Assembly (NCBI GenBank): GCA_030041215.1
Contig: JASHOH010000015.1
Coordinates: 1-64,000, forward strand
Origin: Candidatus Sulfotelmatobacter sp.
Lineage (GTDB): Bacteria > Acidobacteriota > Terriglobia > Terriglobales > Acidobacteriaceae
Length of the DNA: 64,000 bases
Direction of reading: 5' to 3'
Positions 47,500 through 58,096 of this stretch are shown piece after piece. Below the pieces are notes generated by a model. It saw nothing but the letters and a program-made list of their open reading frames with translations, searched no databases and was not told the DNA's origin. A program made the position numbers and the translations under genes. Position 1 is the stretch's first letter, and each line of letters begins with the position of its first letter.

Positions 47500-48381
47500 G
47501 TGACGCAGCCTAACATTTCAGCCCAATCACGATCCAAGTTCCGCGACTATTGCACGCTCACCAAACCCGAAGTCAACCTGCTCGTCCTCATGACGACATC
47601 TGCTGGTTTCTATCTGGCCTGTCGTGGACCGCTGAACGTCGCCGGCCTGATTAACACGCTGATTGGCACGCTCCTGGTTGCCAGCGGCACGGCCACTTTG
47701 AACCAGTGGATGGAACGAGTCTGGGACGGTCAAATGCGCCGCACCGCCGGCAGGCCGCTTCCTTCAGGCAGACTGAATGCGCGCGAAGCGTTGGTGTTTG
47801 GAATTCTGCTAAGCGCCCTCGGCGGTGTGTACCTCAATTTTCTAGTCAACCGGATGGCATCTTTGCTCGCGCTGTCGACGCTGCTTTCGTACCTTCTCGT
47901 TTACACTCCGCTAAAACGCAAAACGCCGTTATGCACACTTATCGGCGCCATTCCAGGCGCAATGCCAGTGTTAATCGGATGGGCGGGAGCGTCCGGAAGC
48001 CTTGGGCCGCATGCCTGGTTCTTATTTGCCATTGTTTTTCTGTGGCAGTTCCCGCATTTTCTGGCGATTGCCCTGATGTATCGTGAAGACTATGACCGGG
48101 CCGGCTATAAAATGCTACCCGCTTTTGACCGCGATTCCCACTTTACTCTGGCAGAAATTGTCGCCTTCACTGTGATCCTCATCCTTATTACAATGCTGCC
48201 ACCGACCGGCCACGGCGACGCTATCTATTTCGGCGGAATGGCCTTAACCGGAGCGTTCCTGCTGTATCACGTGATCAAACTGGCAAAGTCAGCTTCCAGG
48301 GTTCTGGCAGGCCGCGTTCTACATGCCTCGGTCATTTACCTGCCCATCGTTCTTGGCATCCTCATCGCCCGCCGAGGCTGA
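47500..48381 (+). CDS. ctaB: Protoheme IX farnesyltransferase
   Basis: YCTLTKPEVNLLVLMTTSAGF, MRRTAGRPLPSGRL, FLWQFPHFLAIALMYREDYDRAGYKMLP. Confidence 0.95.
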   Translation: MTQPNISAQSRSKFRDYCTLTKPEVNLLVLMTTSAGFYLACRGPLNVAGLINTLIGTLLVASGTATLNQWMERVWDGQMRRTAGRPLPSGRLNAREALVFGILLSALGGVYLNFLVNRMASLLALSTLLSYLLVYTPLKRKTPLCTLIGAIPGAMPVLIGWAGASGSLGPHAWFLFAIVFLWQFPHFLAIALMYREDYDRAGYKMLPAFDRDSHFTLAEIVAFTVILILITMLPPTGHGDAIYFGGMALTGAFLLYHVIKLAKSASRVLAGRVLHASVIYLPIVLGILIARRG

Positions 48382-48518
48382 CAATCCAAACGCAATGCAG
48401 ATCTTAACCGCGGCAGCTAGAAATGAGTTGGGTCGTCATGGTTTCCTCACGCCTGAGACACGTATCTTTCAGCACGAGCGGATGGAGTCCAGCACTTTGA
48501 ATGGGCTTGAAACCGTAA

Positions 48519-48640
48519 TATCGAACGCCAGTTCTGCTAGTGAGTGCGGCCGGTATTCTCGCAATCGTCATTGCGGAATCGTCGGCCAGTCGTCCTTTCT
48601 CCGTGGATGTTCTTTACGTATTTCCCACTTTCATGATTAG
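48519..48640 (+). pseudogene. Possible remnant of a sensor-kinase N-terminal membrane segment
   Basis: PVLLVSAAGILAIVIAESSASRPFSVDVLYVFPTFMIS resembles LIVASILIAGIAAVDWWATHYISLGFLYLFPIIIL of the kinase at 55765; in-frame TAA just upstream; no downstream kinase. Confidence 0.35.
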
Positions 48641-50133
48641 CTCTTGGGAACGTCCGCGCGGTTCCACCACCCGCCACCAAGCGCCTGGAACAATGCTGCG
48701 GTATCCGCATACCGATTGGCCTGCGCCTGCACCAGGTTGATCACGGCTTGCTGATAGGCCTGTTCCGCGCTTAACAGGGCGAGATAGCTCACGTAGCCCG
48801 CCTGCATTTGCCGCGTCGTAAGGTCGAGCGTCACCTTCGCTGCATCGCGTGCAGCGACCGCAGCCTTCAGACCGTCGGCGTCTTGCTCAAGGGCATGGAG
48901 CGTGTCGGCAACATTCTGAAACGCGGTCAACACCGTGCTGCGATATTGTTCATCGGCCTGAACGTAGGCTGCCCTGGCGGCCCGCTCTTTGTGCATCAGA
49001 GTGCCGCCCTGGAAGATGGGCTGAGTAACGCTTGCGGTTGCGTCGCGAAAACCATTTCCGGCTGAAAATATGTTGCCGAACGCCAGAGCCATGCTGCCGA
49101 TATCGCCGGTCAGGTTAAAGCTGGGCAGGCGATTCGCGCGCGCGACTCCAATGACGGCGCTTGCGGAATGCAGGTTTTCCTCGGCCTGGAGCACATCGGG
49201 GCGCTGCTCTACGAGCTTCGACGGGAGGGTCAAGGGAAGTTCCTGCGGAAGCTGCAGACTGGACAACTCAAACTTCTCGATCAGATCTTCGTTGGGAAAT
49301 CCGCCCGATAGTACGGCCAGCAGATCACGCTGTTGAGCGAGTTGTTTTAGCAGCGGCGGCAATGTGGCGGTGACTTGAGCAAGCTGTGCTTCCTGCGCAG
49401 CTACATCGAGCCGACCGACATATCCTTTTTCGAATTGCTTGCGCAATACTTCCAGCATGTGGGTGCTGATTTCGACGAGTTGGTTGGTCGCGTCAATCTG
49501 CGCGCGTAAAGAGGCTTCCTGGATAGCTGCGGCGGCTACATTGGAACTCAAAGTGATATTCGTCGCGGCCACAACGTAACGCGCCTGCTCTTGCTGCGCC
49601 TTCAAGGACTCCACCGTGCGGCGGTTCAGGCCGAAGACGTCTGGTACAAATGAAACGCTAACCTCCGGGGTAAAGAGGCTGTATTGAAATGTGGTGAAGC
49701 TAGGCACCGGCGAGATTTCTTCGGATGTTTTCGCTCGGGTCGCAGAGAAGCTTCCCGAAATGCTCGGATAGTACGCGCCCCGCTGCGCCAAAACGTTTTC
49801 GCGCGCAACCAACAGCGCAGCTTGCGCCGATTTGAGATCGGGATTGTTCTTGAGAGAACGCTCAATCAAGTCGTTGAGCGGTTTCGAGTGAAATAACGTC
49901 CACCAGTCTCCGGGAATATCGCGCCCTTGGGCAAACGTTTGTGCTTCTCCGCCTGTGACGTTGGGACTGCTGCTCGTGGTCGCAGGCAGGCTGGGCGTAT
50001 AGCCGGGGACATTGGGTGCAGCTGGTCTTTTGTAGTTTGGACCGACCGCACAGCCCGCGGTGATTAGCATCGCCAATATCGCGGTGAGACCCGAGCTGAC
50101 ATCAATGATGCGTATTTTGCGATTAACACTCAT
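48637..50133 (-). CDS. RND efflux outer-membrane lipoprotein (NodT/OprM-like)
   Basis: TAGCAVGPNYKRPAAPNVP; FQALGGGWW C-terminus. Confidence 0.92.
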   Translation of the reverse strand: MSVNRKIRIIDVSSGLTAILAMLITAGCAVGPNYKRPAAPNVPGYTPSLPATTSSSPNVTGGEAQTFAQGRDIPGDWWTLFHSKPLNDLIERSLKNNPDLKSAQAALLVARENVLAQRGAYYPSISGSFSATRAKTSEEISPVPSFTTFQYSLFTPEVSVSFVPDVFGLNRRTVESLKAQQEQARYVVAATNITLSSNVAAAAIQEASLRAQIDATNQLVEISTHMLEVLRKQFEKGYVGRLDVAAQEAQLAQVTATLPPLLKQLAQQRDLLAVLSGGFPNEDLIEKFELSSLQLPQELPLTLPSKLVEQRPDVLQAEENLHSASAVIGVARANRLPSFNLTGDIGSMALAFGNIFSAGNGFRDATASVTQPIFQGGTLMHKERAARAAYVQADEQYRSTVLTAFQNVADTLHALEQDADGLKAAVAARDAAKVTLDLTTRQMQAGYVSYLALLSAEQAYQQAVINLVQAQANRYADTAALFQALGGGWWNRADVPKS

Positions 50134-50139
50134 AGCAAT

Positions 50140-50694
50140 CTAGGGTTTGTGCTTCATGTTGGTTCCGTTGATGGCTGCCGTGCCTCTGGGTGAAGTCGGG
50201 GGTCCTCCACTGACGGCCAAGCGCGCGCCTGGATCGCGGGAATTCTTAAACTGCTGTCCATTTAAGGGGACAGCGGATGGGGGCGCAGACGGGCGCCGGC
50301 TGACCGCTTTGTTTGGAACGTTAGTGACCGCCTTTGAGCCCGTCTGCTCTGGCGCGGCGCCGCTTCCGGGCGTGTCAGTGTGAGGGCTGTTCGTTGTTGG
50401 CGTCTTCGCTGGACGCGGTTGATGACTCGGAACCGGCTTGGATTGGCTCGCACTTGGACGACGTTTGGTTGTAATTCGCGTTACGCTTGCCGACTGTTCT
50501 TGACTCTGATCAGCTTCTTTCGGGCGCGCCTGGTCTTTCTCGTTACGAACCTCATCTTTCTGCTGGTCGGCAGATTTCTCACTGCTCTGCGCGGGCGCTT
50601 GTTGCGGTGCGGAACTTGCCTGAGCCGCGAGAGTTGCGCCTTGCAGCGAGACCGCAGCGATCATTATCGAGAAAAGAATTCGCACCGCCTTCAT
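50140..50694 (-). CDS. Secreted low-complexity Pro/Ser/Gln-rich protein in RND operon
   Basis: Signal peptide; ATGA overlap with the upstream RND pump gene. Confidence 0.65.
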   Translation of the reverse strand: MKAVRILFSIMIAAVSLQGATLAAQASSAPQQAPAQSSEKSADQQKDEVRNEKDQARPKEADQSQEQSASVTRITTKRRPSASQSKPVPSHQPRPAKTPTTNSPHTDTPGSGAAPEQTGSKAVTNVPNKAVSRRPSAPPSAVPLNGQQFKNSRDPGARLAVSGGPPTSPRGTAAINGTNMKHKP

Positions 50695-53600
50695 TCTGAT
50701 TCCTTCTTTTGGTTTTCTTTAGGCTCCGGCTGATGAGCAGTCAGGTGATGCTCACCGCCGAGGAAGATCAGCCGCAGGGCGGGCACCGCCACAAGCAACA
50801 TGATCGGACCAACTATCATGCCACCGACGATCACGGTGGCGAGCGGGCGCTGCACCTGGCTGCCGATCCCGGTGGAAATCGCAGCGGGCAAAAGGCCTAT
50901 GCCAGCCGAAAGCGCCGTCATCAACAGCGGGCGCATACGAGTCGATGCGGCGCGGTACATCGCATCGACCGGCTTGAAGCCGTGGTGGATTTCCTGATTG
51001 TAGAAAGTGATCATCAAGATGCCGTCCATGACGGACACACCGAACAGTGAAACGAAGCCGATGGCAGCCGATATGCTGAAATTCAGTCCAGAAACGTAGA
51101 GCGCAAGGATGCCGCCGACGATAGCATCAGGAATGCCTGCGAGCGCGAGGATGCAGTCTTTAAAATTGTTGAACAGGCTGTAGAGAAGTCCGGCGATCAG
51201 AATGAAGCTGATTGGTACGATGATCTCCAATCGCTTCTTCGCCTCCTGAAGATCGCCAAACTCACCCGCCCAGATCAGATGGTATCCAGGAGGAAGCTGG
51301 ACGTTCTTTGCGATTCGCGCCTGGGCTTCTTCGACCGTGCCGCCAAGGTCTCGGCCGCGGACGCTAAATTTGACGGGGATGAACCGCTGCACGCTCTCGT
51401 GATACACCCAGGATGCTCCGGTATCCAGGCTGATCGCGGCCAGTTCACTCAAGGGTATGTAGGCGTTGGCGCCGCTAGCGGTCGTGTAGGCAACCTTGAT
51501 GTTGCGGATTTTATCGATGCTGTCGCGGTATTCGGGCGTGTAACGCACCACGAGGTCGAATTGGCGGTCGCCTTCCAAAACTTCCGTGGCGACGGCGCCA
51601 CCCATAGCTGCCTGAACGACCGAGTTCACATCGCCCGAATTCAGGCCGTAGCGCGCGGCTTTTTCGCGATCTACTTTGATATTGAGGTTCGGCTGGCCGA
51701 GGACCGGGAAAATGCCAAGATCGGTCACGCCGCGAACCTGGCTCATCTGGTCGCGCACCTGGTTCGCAAGATTCGTCAGAACTTCAAGATTGGGACCAAC
51801 GATTTTTACTGAATTCACGCCTTTGACGCCGGAAATCCCCTCCTCGATGTTGTCCTCAATATATTGCGAGAAATTGAAGACGACACCCGGCAGTTCATTG
51901 TTGAACTCGGTTTGAATCTGCTCGGTAAGTTTGTCTTTAGTTAGTCCACGTGGCCATTTGTCAAAAGGCTTGAGTGGCGCGAACAGTTCGACATTGGAAA
52001 ATGGCGAGGCGTCGCTGCCATCATCGGGACGCCCGTGCTGCGAGACAACTGTGATTACCTCGGGATGGCGCAAGAGAACCTCGCGCATCTTTCGCGTAGC
52101 CGCTTCGCCATCTTCAAGCGAGAGGGTGGTCGGCATGGAAGCGCGAATCCAGAAGTTGCCTTCTTCGAGGTGGGGAAGAAATTCGCTGCCGAGCCGGGGC
52201 GCGATCAGGAAGAAGGTCCCGAGCGAAATGACCAGTTCGATTCCGACGACGAGTGCGCGATGGGTCAAAGAGAAGCGCAACGCTGGATTGTAGAGGCGGT
52301 GCAAAATCCGCACGACGAACGTCTCAGCTTCTTTAACGCGCTCGGGAAGCAGGAAAGAAGCAACGACCGGCGTGACGGTGAAGGTCGCGATGAGCGCCCC
52401 GGCGAGCGCGTAGCCATACGTTCGCGCCATTGGGCCGAAAATCTGCCCCTCGACACCCTGCATGGTGAACAGCGGCACGAAACCGGCGACCGTGATCAGT
52501 GCTGAGAACAGAACCGCCTTGTCCACTTGGAGCGCGCTGATTAGAATCAGCCGCAAGCGATCGGTCCAGCCAGGTACTTTAGTTATATGGTCCGGAGCAT
52601 GCGTCGGATCAGGTCCCCAGAAACCCTCCGCCAAACGCTGCAACAAGCCCCGTCTTTCTTCGGGCGTTCGTTGAAAATTCTTGAAGATGTTCTCGACCAG
52701 GATTACGGCCGAGTCGACAATGATGCCGAAATCCACCGCGCCCACGGAGAGCAAATTCGCACTTTCGCCAAGAATTACCATGAGGATCGTGGCGAAGAAC
52801 AGTGCAAACGGGATGTTGATCCCCACGATCAGCGCGCTGCGAAAATTGCCGAGAAAGATCCATTGGATCAGGAAAACCAGCAGGATTCCGAAAATCAGGT
52901 TGTGCAGAACCGTATGCGTCGTGAGTGCGACCAGGTGCGAGCGGTCATAGAAGGGCACCACGTGCACGCCCGGCGGAAGACTGCCATCATGATTGAGCGT
53001 GTCAATAGCCGCCTTGACCTTGGGAATCATGTCGGCGGTCTTTTCGGTTCGCCTCTGCACCACGATTGCGCCCACCACGTCATCGTGGTTGTCCCGCCCC
53101 AGGATGCCGAGCCGTGGCCGATATCCAACTGAGACCTTGCCGACGTCCTTGATCAGAACAGGGACGCCGTTCTCCTGGCTGAGAACAACATTTTCGATGT
53201 CCTCGACCTTGTAGCCTTGCCGCAAGTCGTCGCTGCCACCGTCATCGATCAGGCCGACCCCACGAATGTTGATCGACTGTTGACCGACGCGGATTTCGCG
53301 CCCGCCTACGTTGATATTTGCGTTGCCGAGCGCGTTGATGATCTGGGGCACGGTGACGCTGTAGGCTTCCAGCTTGTGCGGATCAACCTCAACCTGAAAG
53401 GTTTTCGTAGGCCCACCCCAGCTGTTGACGGCTGCAATGCCAGGAATGGTCAGCAAGCGGCGCGCAACAATCCAGTCTTGAACCGTACGCAGATTCGTAA
53501 TTCCAAAATGCGCCGGACCGACGACCTGGTAGCGGTAGATTTCGCCCGTCGAGCTATTCGCTTGAATTGTTGGTACCAGGCCACCAGGGAGGTTGACGTT

Positions 53601-53948
53601 CTGCTGAAGCGCAACCGAAGCTTGGCTATAGGCAAAGAAATAATCGACCCCGTACTTGAAACTGACTCGAACAAAAGACAGTCCATAGAACGAGGTCGAG
53701 CGGATAACATCGATGCCCGGTGTTGTATAAAGCCCGATCTCCATCGGGCGCGTGTAATAACGCTCCATCTCTTCGGCAGAAAGTCCGGGCGCCTGCGCGG
53801 TAATCTCAAGGATCACCGGCGTCGGGTTCGGGTACGCCTCGATATTGAGGAGCTTGAAGCAGACCAGACCCGCGCCGGTAAACAACAGAAGACCGAACAG
53901 CACAACGGGACGGCGGCTTAGGCAAAATGCTACGAGAGATCGGAACAT
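50691..53948 (-). CDS. CzcA/CusA-family RND efflux permease
   Basis: 1085 aa; LFGLLLFTGAGLVCFKLLNIEAYPNPTPVILEITAQAPGLSAEEMERYYTRPMEIGLYTTPGI. Confidence 0.94.
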   Translation of the reverse strand: MFRSLVAFCLSRRPVVLFGLLLFTGAGLVCFKLLNIEAYPNPTPVILEITAQAPGLSAEEMERYYTRPMEIGLYTTPGIDVIRSTSFYGLSFVRVSFKYGVDYFFAYSQASVALQQNVNLPGGLVPTIQANSSTGEIYRYQVVGPAHFGITNLRTVQDWIVARRLLTIPGIAAVNSWGGPTKTFQVEVDPHKLEAYSVTVPQIINALGNANINVGGREIRVGQQSINIRGVGLIDDGGSDDLRQGYKVEDIENVVLSQENGVPVLIKDVGKVSVGYRPRLGILGRDNHDDVVGAIVVQRRTEKTADMIPKVKAAIDTLNHDGSLPPGVHVVPFYDRSHLVALTTHTVLHNLIFGILLVFLIQWIFLGNFRSALIVGINIPFALFFATILMVILGESANLLSVGAVDFGIIVDSAVILVENIFKNFQRTPEERRGLLQRLAEGFWGPDPTHAPDHITKVPGWTDRLRLILISALQVDKAVLFSALITVAGFVPLFTMQGVEGQIFGPMARTYGYALAGALIATFTVTPVVASFLLPERVKEAETFVVRILHRLYNPALRFSLTHRALVVGIELVISLGTFFLIAPRLGSEFLPHLEEGNFWIRASMPTTLSLEDGEAATRKMREVLLRHPEVITVVSQHGRPDDGSDASPFSNVELFAPLKPFDKWPRGLTKDKLTEQIQTEFNNELPGVVFNFSQYIEDNIEEGISGVKGVNSVKIVGPNLEVLTNLANQVRDQMSQVRGVTDLGIFPVLGQPNLNIKVDREKAARYGLNSGDVNSVVQAAMGGAVATEVLEGDRQFDLVVRYTPEYRDSIDKIRNIKVAYTTASGANAYIPLSELAAISLDTGASWVYHESVQRFIPVKFSVRGRDLGGTVEEAQARIAKNVQLPPGYHLIWAGEFGDLQEAKKRLEIIVPISFILIAGLLYSLFNNFKDCILALAGIPDAIVGGILALYVSGLNFSISAAIGFVSLFGVSVMDGILMITFYNQEIHHGFKPVDAMYRAASTRMRPLLMTALSAGIGLLPAAISTGIGSQVQRPLATVIVGGMIVGPIMLLVAVPALRLIFLGGEHHLTAHQPEPKENQKKESE

Positions 53949-54003
53949 GGTTTATCTACGAACATGGTTTATGAACTCAATGAACACGCGCCGGCGGTCA
54001 CAC

Positions 54004-55209
54004 CTAATCGCTCGGCGGCGCCCCCAGCATGTTGCTAAGGAAGACCGCTCCATCGCTCACCACGAGTTCTCCCTGCTTGAGGCCATCGAGAATCTGAACG
54101 CGGTTATCTTTTCGCAGCCCAACCTTGATGATTCTTTCTGTAAACCTCTGCCGATCTGTAGTCACCCAGGCAGCCATAGTGCCATCAGGTTCACGGACCA
54201 CTCCGTTTGCCGGTATCGCAGTTGCTTCTACCGGAGCGTCGACTCGGATAACGAAGTTAGCCAGCATCCCAGGACGCAGGTCGTTCTTCGGATCGGTGAT
54301 TTCGGAACGGATCGTAATACGATGTGTGTTTGGGTCGACTGACTCGTAGATCTTGGAAACTTTTCCCTTGAAAACGCGGCCGTCGTAAGCCAATGTCCTA
54401 ACAGCCACCGGCTGCCCGAGATGAAACAACGCGCTCTCGCTTTCCGGCACACTCGCCAGCATCCATTTCAGGTGAACATCGGCTACCGAGTAGGGTGCTG
54501 GTGGATTCCCTGGCTGCACGAAAAACCCCGGCTGCGCGTTCTTGTATGTCACCTTGCCGCGAATGGGGCTGCGTACAACCAGCGCGGGATCAATCTTGCG
54601 GGATGCAATCATCTGATCGATTTCGCCATCCGTCTTGCCGAACACGAGAACCGCGTCACGCGCGGCTTTAAGTGCGCCCTCGGCAGTCTGTTGATCGGAA
54701 ACCGCCTGCTCCAACTCTCTCTGGGGAACGCCGACGCTCGTCGTGTAAAGGTCCTTGGCGCGTGCCAGTTCTTTGGTGGTCAGTTCGTAGGTGGCGGCAG
54801 CGCCAATCAGGTTTGACTCGGCCTGGATGAGGTCCGGGCTCTTGATCGTGTAGAGGGGCTGATCCTTCTGAACTTCCGCCCCAAGTTCCACAAACGTCTT
54901 GATGATGGTTCCCTGATAAGGCGGGAAGACCTGGACTGAGAGGTCCCCGTCATAGTCAATATTGCCAACCGCCTCTTTTTCAACGGGAAACGCGTAGCTC
55001 CCGACGGCTTCGATCTTGATCGAGTTCAGTTGGCTCGGCGATAGATCTACCGTCGGAGCGGACTGCGCGGAGTCCGTCGCTGAGCCGCTTCCACTTGGCG
55101 CATTCGCGGTCGCTGAGTGACCACAGCTGGATAGGAAAACCGCTGCCGCAATTCCCGCGAAGGTGACAAGTCCTGCAACCGTTATTCTGCTGGGTGCTGA
55201 ATCCTTCAT
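54004..55209 (-). CDS. RND efflux periplasmic adaptor (HlyD/CusB-like)
   Basis: PYQGTIIKTFVELGAEVQKDQPLYTIKSPDL...RSPIRGKVTYKNAQPGFFVQPG. Confidence 0.92.
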   Translation of the reverse strand: MKDSAPSRITVAGLVTFAGIAAAVFLSSCGHSATANAPSGSGSATDSAQSAPTVDLSPSQLNSIKIEAVGSYAFPVEKEAVGNIDYDGDLSVQVFPPYQGTIIKTFVELGAEVQKDQPLYTIKSPDLIQAESNLIGAAATYELTTKELARAKDLYTTSVGVPQRELEQAVSDQQTAEGALKAARDAVLVFGKTDGEIDQMIASRKIDPALVVRSPIRGKVTYKNAQPGFFVQPGNPPAPYSVADVHLKWMLASVPESESALFHLGQPVAVRTLAYDGRVFKGKVSKIYESVDPNTHRITIRSEITDPKNDLRPGMLANFVIRVDAPVEATAIPANGVVREPDGTMAAWVTTDRQRFTERIIKVGLRKDNRVQILDGLKQGELVVSDGAVFLSNMLGAPPSD

Positions 55210-55293
55210 GCTGTACTCGCTTGCCCCTCAATGCCCCGAAACCTTCTGGTCGCGCAATTCGCGAGCCATGACCCGATTCCGGGGACGCTATTT

Positions 55294-55551
55294 TTATTGC
55301 CATGGCTCTATGATAATCGGTGCCCTTAACTCCATAATACCGGCATAGAGCAAACCGCCATACAGGAGCACGCCAAACAGCCCTATGGCCACCAACACGT
55401 ACCGATTCCATGTCTCGTACTTCAACCAGGTGCTCCCGAAAACCCAGGATCCCTGTCCTTGGCGCCCCGGTCGCGACACTTCCGAGCCTTCGCGCGTCTT
55501 TTCGCGAACACCTGGCAACAGAGCGCGAACCGCAGAAGCCCGTGCCCTCAT
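55294..55551 (-). CDS. Possible small single-TM protein upstream of RND adaptor
   Basis: ...ETWNRYVLVAIGLFGVLLYGGLLYAGIMELRAPIIIEPWQ. Confidence 0.4.
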   Translation of the reverse strand: MRARASAVRALLPGVREKTREGSEVSRPGRQGQGSWVFGSTWLKYETWNRYVLVAIGLFGVLLYGGLLYAGIMELRAPIIIEPWQ

Positions 55552-55764
55552 GGAATGAGGCGTTGCGATTTCTAGTATTCGCTCTCAGTAGTTCCGCGGC
55601 TGATTTAAGTGTAAGTCCGCGCGTAGGTACGCACTTCGTATCTTTCAGTTGCTGCCCCATATCGTTTGGAACCCCTGGGAGCCTATCTTTTGGACACTCG
55701 GCAGGAAAACTGTTTTCAGAAGCTGGGAAAATAGCGCAAGATTTAGGAAGGGATTGACGACATC

Positions 55765-57144
55765 ATGGACCTGCTTTCGATGTATGCGCCGGCGAACTGT
55801 AGGAGAATGCTTATCGTCGCCAGTATTCTCATTGCAGGGATCGCAGCGGTCGATTGGTGGGCAACCCACTACATCTCATTGGGTTTCCTGTATCTGTTTC
55901 CGATCATTATCCTCGGAGGATTTCTGTCCCGTACGCAAATTGTCGGGATTGCTCTGCTTTGCGCAGTACTCCAGGAGGCTTTTAGCAATCTGCCTGAGAG
56001 TGAAGCAGTGATTCGCCTGGTATTCAGTTCTGTTGGATTTGTCGGCACAGGGCTCTTCATCTCTGAAATGGTCCGCAACCGGCGAATCGTCCTCAGGCAC
56101 TCTGAAGAACTGGAGGATGCCGAGCGGCAGCTGCGGTCGCTTGTCGAAAGCAGTCCGGCGGCGATTCTGACGATTGACTCTGATGGCAACGTTCTGTTGG
56201 CCAATGCGGCTGCGCAGCAGTTGCTTTCTCCCGGTGCCGCGCCCCTGCAGGGGCAGTCAATCAAGTCTTACCTTCCCGCTCTGCAAACGGTGCTCAAGAC
56301 ACAACCGGCGCGCTCATTTCGGACCACGCTGCAATGCACAGGGCAAAGAACTGATGGAGAGGTTTTCTTGGCTGGAGTGTGGTTTTCCACTTATAAAACG
56401 CTGTCTGGCCCGCGTTTAGCAGCAATCATCGTGGACCTATCCGAGGACCTCCGCAACCGCGAAGATCTTAGCTTGGACCATCTGTTAAAGAACTCCAGAA
56501 TTCTGATGAGTACCGTGGCCCATGAAATTCGCAACTTGAGTGGTGCGGTTCTGGTGGTTCACAAGAACCTGTCGCGAATCAAAGAACTTGAGACAAATGA
56601 AGACTTTCGGGCTCTGGGCGGATTGATCCAAAGCCTGGAACGCATCTCAGCCTTGGAGCTAGGGTCCACACCGGCGCAGAACGGAGAGGTGGTGGAACTT
56701 ACTTCGGTGTTGGATGAGTTACGAATTCTGATCGAAACCACCTATCACGAGTCGGAAATCAGGGTGGAGTGGGCTACTCAGGAACAACTGCCTCTGGTTT
56801 GGGCGGACCGGTATGGGCTGGTTCAGGTTTTCTTGAATTTGGCTAAGAACAGCCAGCGGGCCATGATGTCAACTCAGACAAAACTCTTGCGCATCGCTGC
56901 ACGGGAGGAGAACGGCAAGGTCATAATTCGATTCGAAGACACCGGCACGGGCGTTATCTCGTCTGAAAACCTATTCCGGCCATTTCAGCGGGGGGCCAAA
57001 TCTAGCGGTATCGGTCTCTATGTTTCGCGAGCAATCATGCGCAGTTTTGGCGGCGACCTCACTTTTGAACCTCGATCCGAAGGGTCCTGCTTTGCTGTCG
57101 TGTTGCCTTTGTACGTCGCTGCGGAGGAAGCCGTAAATGCCTAG
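55765..57144 (+). CDS. Membrane sensor histidine kinase with PAS domain
   Basis: N-terminal TM segments; HEIRNLSGAV; VFLNLAKNSQRAM; DTGTGV; SSGIGLYVSRAIM. Confidence 0.9.
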   Translation: MDLLSMYAPANCRRMLIVASILIAGIAAVDWWATHYISLGFLYLFPIIILGGFLSRTQIVGIALLCAVLQEAFSNLPESEAVIRLVFSSVGFVGTGLFISEMVRNRRIVLRHSEELEDAERQLRSLVESSPAAILTIDSDGNVLLANAAAQQLLSPGAAPLQGQSIKSYLPALQTVLKTQPARSFRTTLQCTGQRTDGEVFLAGVWFSTYKTLSGPRLAAIIVDLSEDLRNREDLSLDHLLKNSRILMSTVAHEIRNLSGAVLVVHKNLSRIKELETNEDFRALGGLIQSLERISALELGSTPAQNGEVVELTSVLDELRILIETTYHESEIRVEWATQEQLPLVWADRYGLVQVFLNLAKNSQRAMMSTQTKLLRIAAREENGKVIIRFEDTGTGVISSENLFRPFQRGAKSSGIGLYVSRAIMRSFGGDLTFEPRSEGSCFAVVLPLYVAAEEAVNA

Positions 57145-57796
57145 AACTGTGGAACAGGCGGCTCGGATCCTGTTGCTGGACGATCACGCGTTGTTTCGGG
57201 AAAGTGTAAGTCGGCTGCTCGGCGCCGAGCCCGGTTTCGAGGTTGTTGCCCACTGCGGAACGATCGTAGAAGCGCTAGAGGTCCTTCGTCGCAAACCCAT
57301 TGACCTGATCCTCCTTGACTTCGATCTGGGCGCCGAGCACGACGGACGAGAATTTCTCCGATTAGCGAAGGAACAGGGATTCAACGGAAAGGTTCTTGTT
57401 GTGACAGCAGGGATAGACCCCGGCGCTGTATCGGACTTGATTCGCTCCGGCGTTTCAGGAGTTTTTCACAAACACGATTCCGCTGGATTACTGGCCCAAG
57501 GAATCCGCGATGTGATGGCTGGCAAGGTTTGGCTGGATCAGGAGCAGTTGCAGACAGCTCTGGCGCCCGAAGTTGCCACTCCCAGAGTGGCCGGGCCTCG
57601 ACAATTTACGGATCGAGAGCGACAAGTTCTTTCTTTTGTGTTCGACGGTCTTGCGAACAAGGAAATTGCCGCCAGGATCGGGGTCTCTGAGGGCTCCGTG
57701 AAATCCACTCTTCAGCAGCTCTTTTCGAAGACCGGAGTCCGCACGCGTAGCCAACTGGTACGCGTTGTTTTGGAACAGTATAGGGACCAGATCTAG
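57137..57796 (+). CDS. NarL/FixJ-type response regulator (LuxR HTH)
   Basis: LLLDDHALFRESV; LTDRERQVLSF-like FTDRERQVLSFVFDGLANKEIAARIGVSEGSVKSTLQQLF. Confidence 0.94.
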   Translation: MPRTVEQAARILLLDDHALFRESVSRLLGAEPGFEVVAHCGTIVEALEVLRRKPIDLILLDFDLGAEHDGREFLRLAKEQGFNGKVLVVTAGIDPGAVSDLIRSGVSGVFHKHDSAGLLAQGIRDVMAGKVWLDQEQLQTALAPEVATPRVAGPRQFTDRERQVLSFVFDGLANKEIAARIGVSEGSVKSTLQQLFSKTGVRTRSQLVRVVLEQYRDQI

Positions 57797-57870
57797 CATC
57801 TCTCCGAGGTTTCGGCTGTGTTGGAGTGATCCGATTCCGATTCGCGCTTGTGGCAGCGTATATACCTTGA

Positions 57871-58009
57871 GAGTGGATGGCGCTCTTCCTTGCCGCGCAC
57901 GATCACCCAATCAGGCTTGATTTTTCCATTTCTTCCAACAGCAGGGTTTGCAGTAGCGCCACTGCTTGCCGATACGGACGTACTTCCAGACGGACACGCG
58001 TGTGTTCAT
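57871..58009 (-). pseudogene. Truncated, frameshifted phage-type integrase N-terminus
   Basis: MNTRVSVWKYVRIGKQWRYCK-P then shifted frame PAVGRNGKIKPDWVIVRGKEERHP; one extra C in the CCC at ~57944-57946. Confidence 0.65.
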
Positions 58010-58096
58010 GGGCGAATCCTTTCCGCCCTTAGAACGTATCCCGGAATACTAGGGGAGTACTAGGTGACGACCCTAATCGGTTGAAACCAAAGTTGC

